A stretch of DNA of 7,281 nucleotides from Clostridia bacterium (GTDB lineage Bacteria > Bacillota > Clostridia > Christensenellales > Borkfalkiaceae), in assembly GCA_017457345.1 (NCBI GenBank), contig JAFTHR010000187.1, positions 1 to 7,281 on the forward strand. The letters run 5' to 3'. Positions 6,687-7,281 of the stretch are shown in pieces (the first letter of the stretch is position 1; each line of letters begins with the position of its first letter). The notes under the pieces are model-generated. The model was given only the letters and a program-made list of their open reading frames with translations, did not search any database and was not told the origin of the DNA. The translations under genes were made by a program, and so were the position numbers.

Positions 6687-6723
6687 CGCCGTTTTCATAG
6701 AATAAACTATGCAAAAAACGGTG
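6687..6723 (+). promoter_or_regulatory. Hairpin enclosing the alr start codon
   Basis: Bases 6687-6695 pair with 6715-6723 (nine pairs, one a G-U), and CATAG at 6696-6700 pairs with CTATG at 6707-6711 around the loop AATAAA. A three-base bulge (6712-6714) separates the two helices. The alr ATG (6709-6711) forms part of the inner stem. There is no T tract after it, so it is not a normal terminator on the + strand. It may limit alr translation or be chance; the sequence alone cannot decide. Confidence 0.4.
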
Positions 6724-7281
6724 GCGAAAATCAATTTAAAATCCATTGAACAAAACGCAAAACTTTTCAAAAAAACGTCTGGCGTGAAACTGTGTGCGGT
6801 GGTTAAAGCGAACGCATACGGGCACGGCGCGCAGGAAGTAGTGAACGTACTAAATACCGTGGCGGATGCATTTGCCGTGGCGTTAATCGAAGAAGGGATT
6901 TCCATTCGAGAGGCGGCGGCAGGGAAGGACGTTTTGGTGCTTACGCCGCCTACAAACCGAGAACAAGCGGAAAGTATTATCGATAACTCTTTTATCGCTT
7001 CGGTTGGGGATTTGCAAACGGCGAACTTGCTTAAAAAGACGGCGCAAGAAAAAGGCGCTGTATGCCGCGTGCATATCAAAGTCAATTTAGGAATGAACCG
7101 GTACGGTGTAAGCGGTGCGGCGCTCGGCAAAGTGTGCAAAATCCTTTGTGCCACAAAGTGGATAAAAGTAGAAGGGATGTACGGGCATTTACACGAACAA
7201 ACCCGCGCGGCGGCGGAAGATTGCCGCAATCGGTTCTTGGCGTGTAAGGCGGTGTACGAACGGTATTTTGGAAACGGATTA
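6709..7281 (+). CDS. alr: Alanine racemase, N-terminal part (3' end outside window)
   Basis: An open frame of 191 codons runs off the right edge. Alanine racemase is a PLP-dependent fold type III enzyme that interconverts L- and D-alanine for peptidoglycan. The family start is recognisable as TVAKINLKSIEQNAKLF (4-20). The PLP-binding signature is AVVKANAYGHG (30-40), giving Schiff-base lysine K33 and Y37. KVNLGMNRYG (124-133) matches the KxDTGMxRxG block: K124 and R131 have the spacing of the carbamylated lysine and active-site arginine of Geobacillus Alr (K129/R136), but N126 and L127 replace the usual Asp-Thr. The C-terminal beta domain with the catalytic tyrosine lies outside the window. 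A stop codon at 6703-6705 is in frame just upstream, so ATG 6709 is the earliest possible start; no Shine-Dalgarno sequence precedes it. A more distant amino-acid racemase of the same fold cannot be fully excluded, because the substrate-defining second half is missing. Confidence 0.85.
   Translation, partial: MQKTVAKINLKSIEQNAKLFKKTSGVKLCAVVKANAYGHGAQEVVNVLNTVADAFAVALIEEGISIREAAAGKDVLVLTPPTNREQAESIIDNSFIASVGDLQTANLLKKTAQEKGAVCRVHIKVNLGMNRYGVSGAALGKVCKILCATKWIKVEGMYGHLHEQTRAAAEDCRNRFLACKAVYERYFGNGL

Noticed and set aside
6687..6723. The hairpin before alr as a terminator of the operon
   Set aside because: It is not followed by a T tract, and its right arm lies within the first codons of alr, so it would not end transcription in the usual way.
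6657..7229. A 190-codon open frame on the - strand opposite alr
   Set aside because: It is antisense to a clearly recognisable alanine racemase, starts and ends without context, and its product looks like low-complexity Ser/Ala/Phe/Cys sequence, as expected from the complement of this codon usage.
1..7281. CRISPR array, tRNA, rRNA, insertion sequence, prophage or defence genes
   Set aside because: No regularly spaced repeats, no transposase- or integrase-like protein, no structural RNA sequence and no region of clearly different composition were found. All long frames belong to conserved core genes.

Overview
The window looks like a piece of chromosome from a Gram-positive Clostridia-type Firmicute, probably an uncultured or poorly characterised lineage. 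The grounds are the gene order dgt-dnaG-rpoD-trmK-nif3-zinc ribbon protein, strong AGGAGG-type ribosome binding sites, a short SigA-type primary sigma factor and moderate G+C. I would not go below class level. All eight genes lie on the + strand and are tightly packed. I see no mobile element, CRISPR array, tRNA, rRNA, phage gene or transferred island.

Layout: positions 1-410 hold the 3' end of an FAD-dependent oxidoreductase-like gene, closed by a clear intrinsic terminator at 421-453. The A+T-rich gap 411-558 is the only real transcription boundary and must hold the promoter of the next operon, though no strong -35/-10 pair is visible. From 559 to 6673 runs one probable operon: dgt (dNTP triphosphohydrolase), dnaG (primase), rpoD/sigA (primary sigma factor), trmK (tRNA m1A22 methyltransferase), a Nif3-family dinuclear-metal protein and a coiled-coil protein with a C4 zinc ribbon. 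dgt/dnaG overlap by ATGA, rpoD/trmK are 3 bp apart, trmK/nif3 overlap by 14 bp, and nif3/zinc ribbon are 15 bp apart. At 6709 an alanine racemase gene (alr) begins and runs off the window end. It is the only gene without a recognisable Shine-Dalgarno sequence, and its start codon lies in a predicted hairpin stem.

Functionally, this is a variant of the macromolecular-synthesis operon. It joins dNTP-pool control (Dgt), replication priming (DnaG), housekeeping transcription (SigA) and tRNA modification (TrmK), followed by two conserved proteins of unclear function. Alanine racemase supplies D-alanine for peptidoglycan and may be read from the same transcript.

I looked for an undescribed system and did not find one: the gene content is conserved core. 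The observations most worth checking are the structured, SD-less alr start and the pairing of Nif3 with the zinc ribbon protein, both of unclear function.
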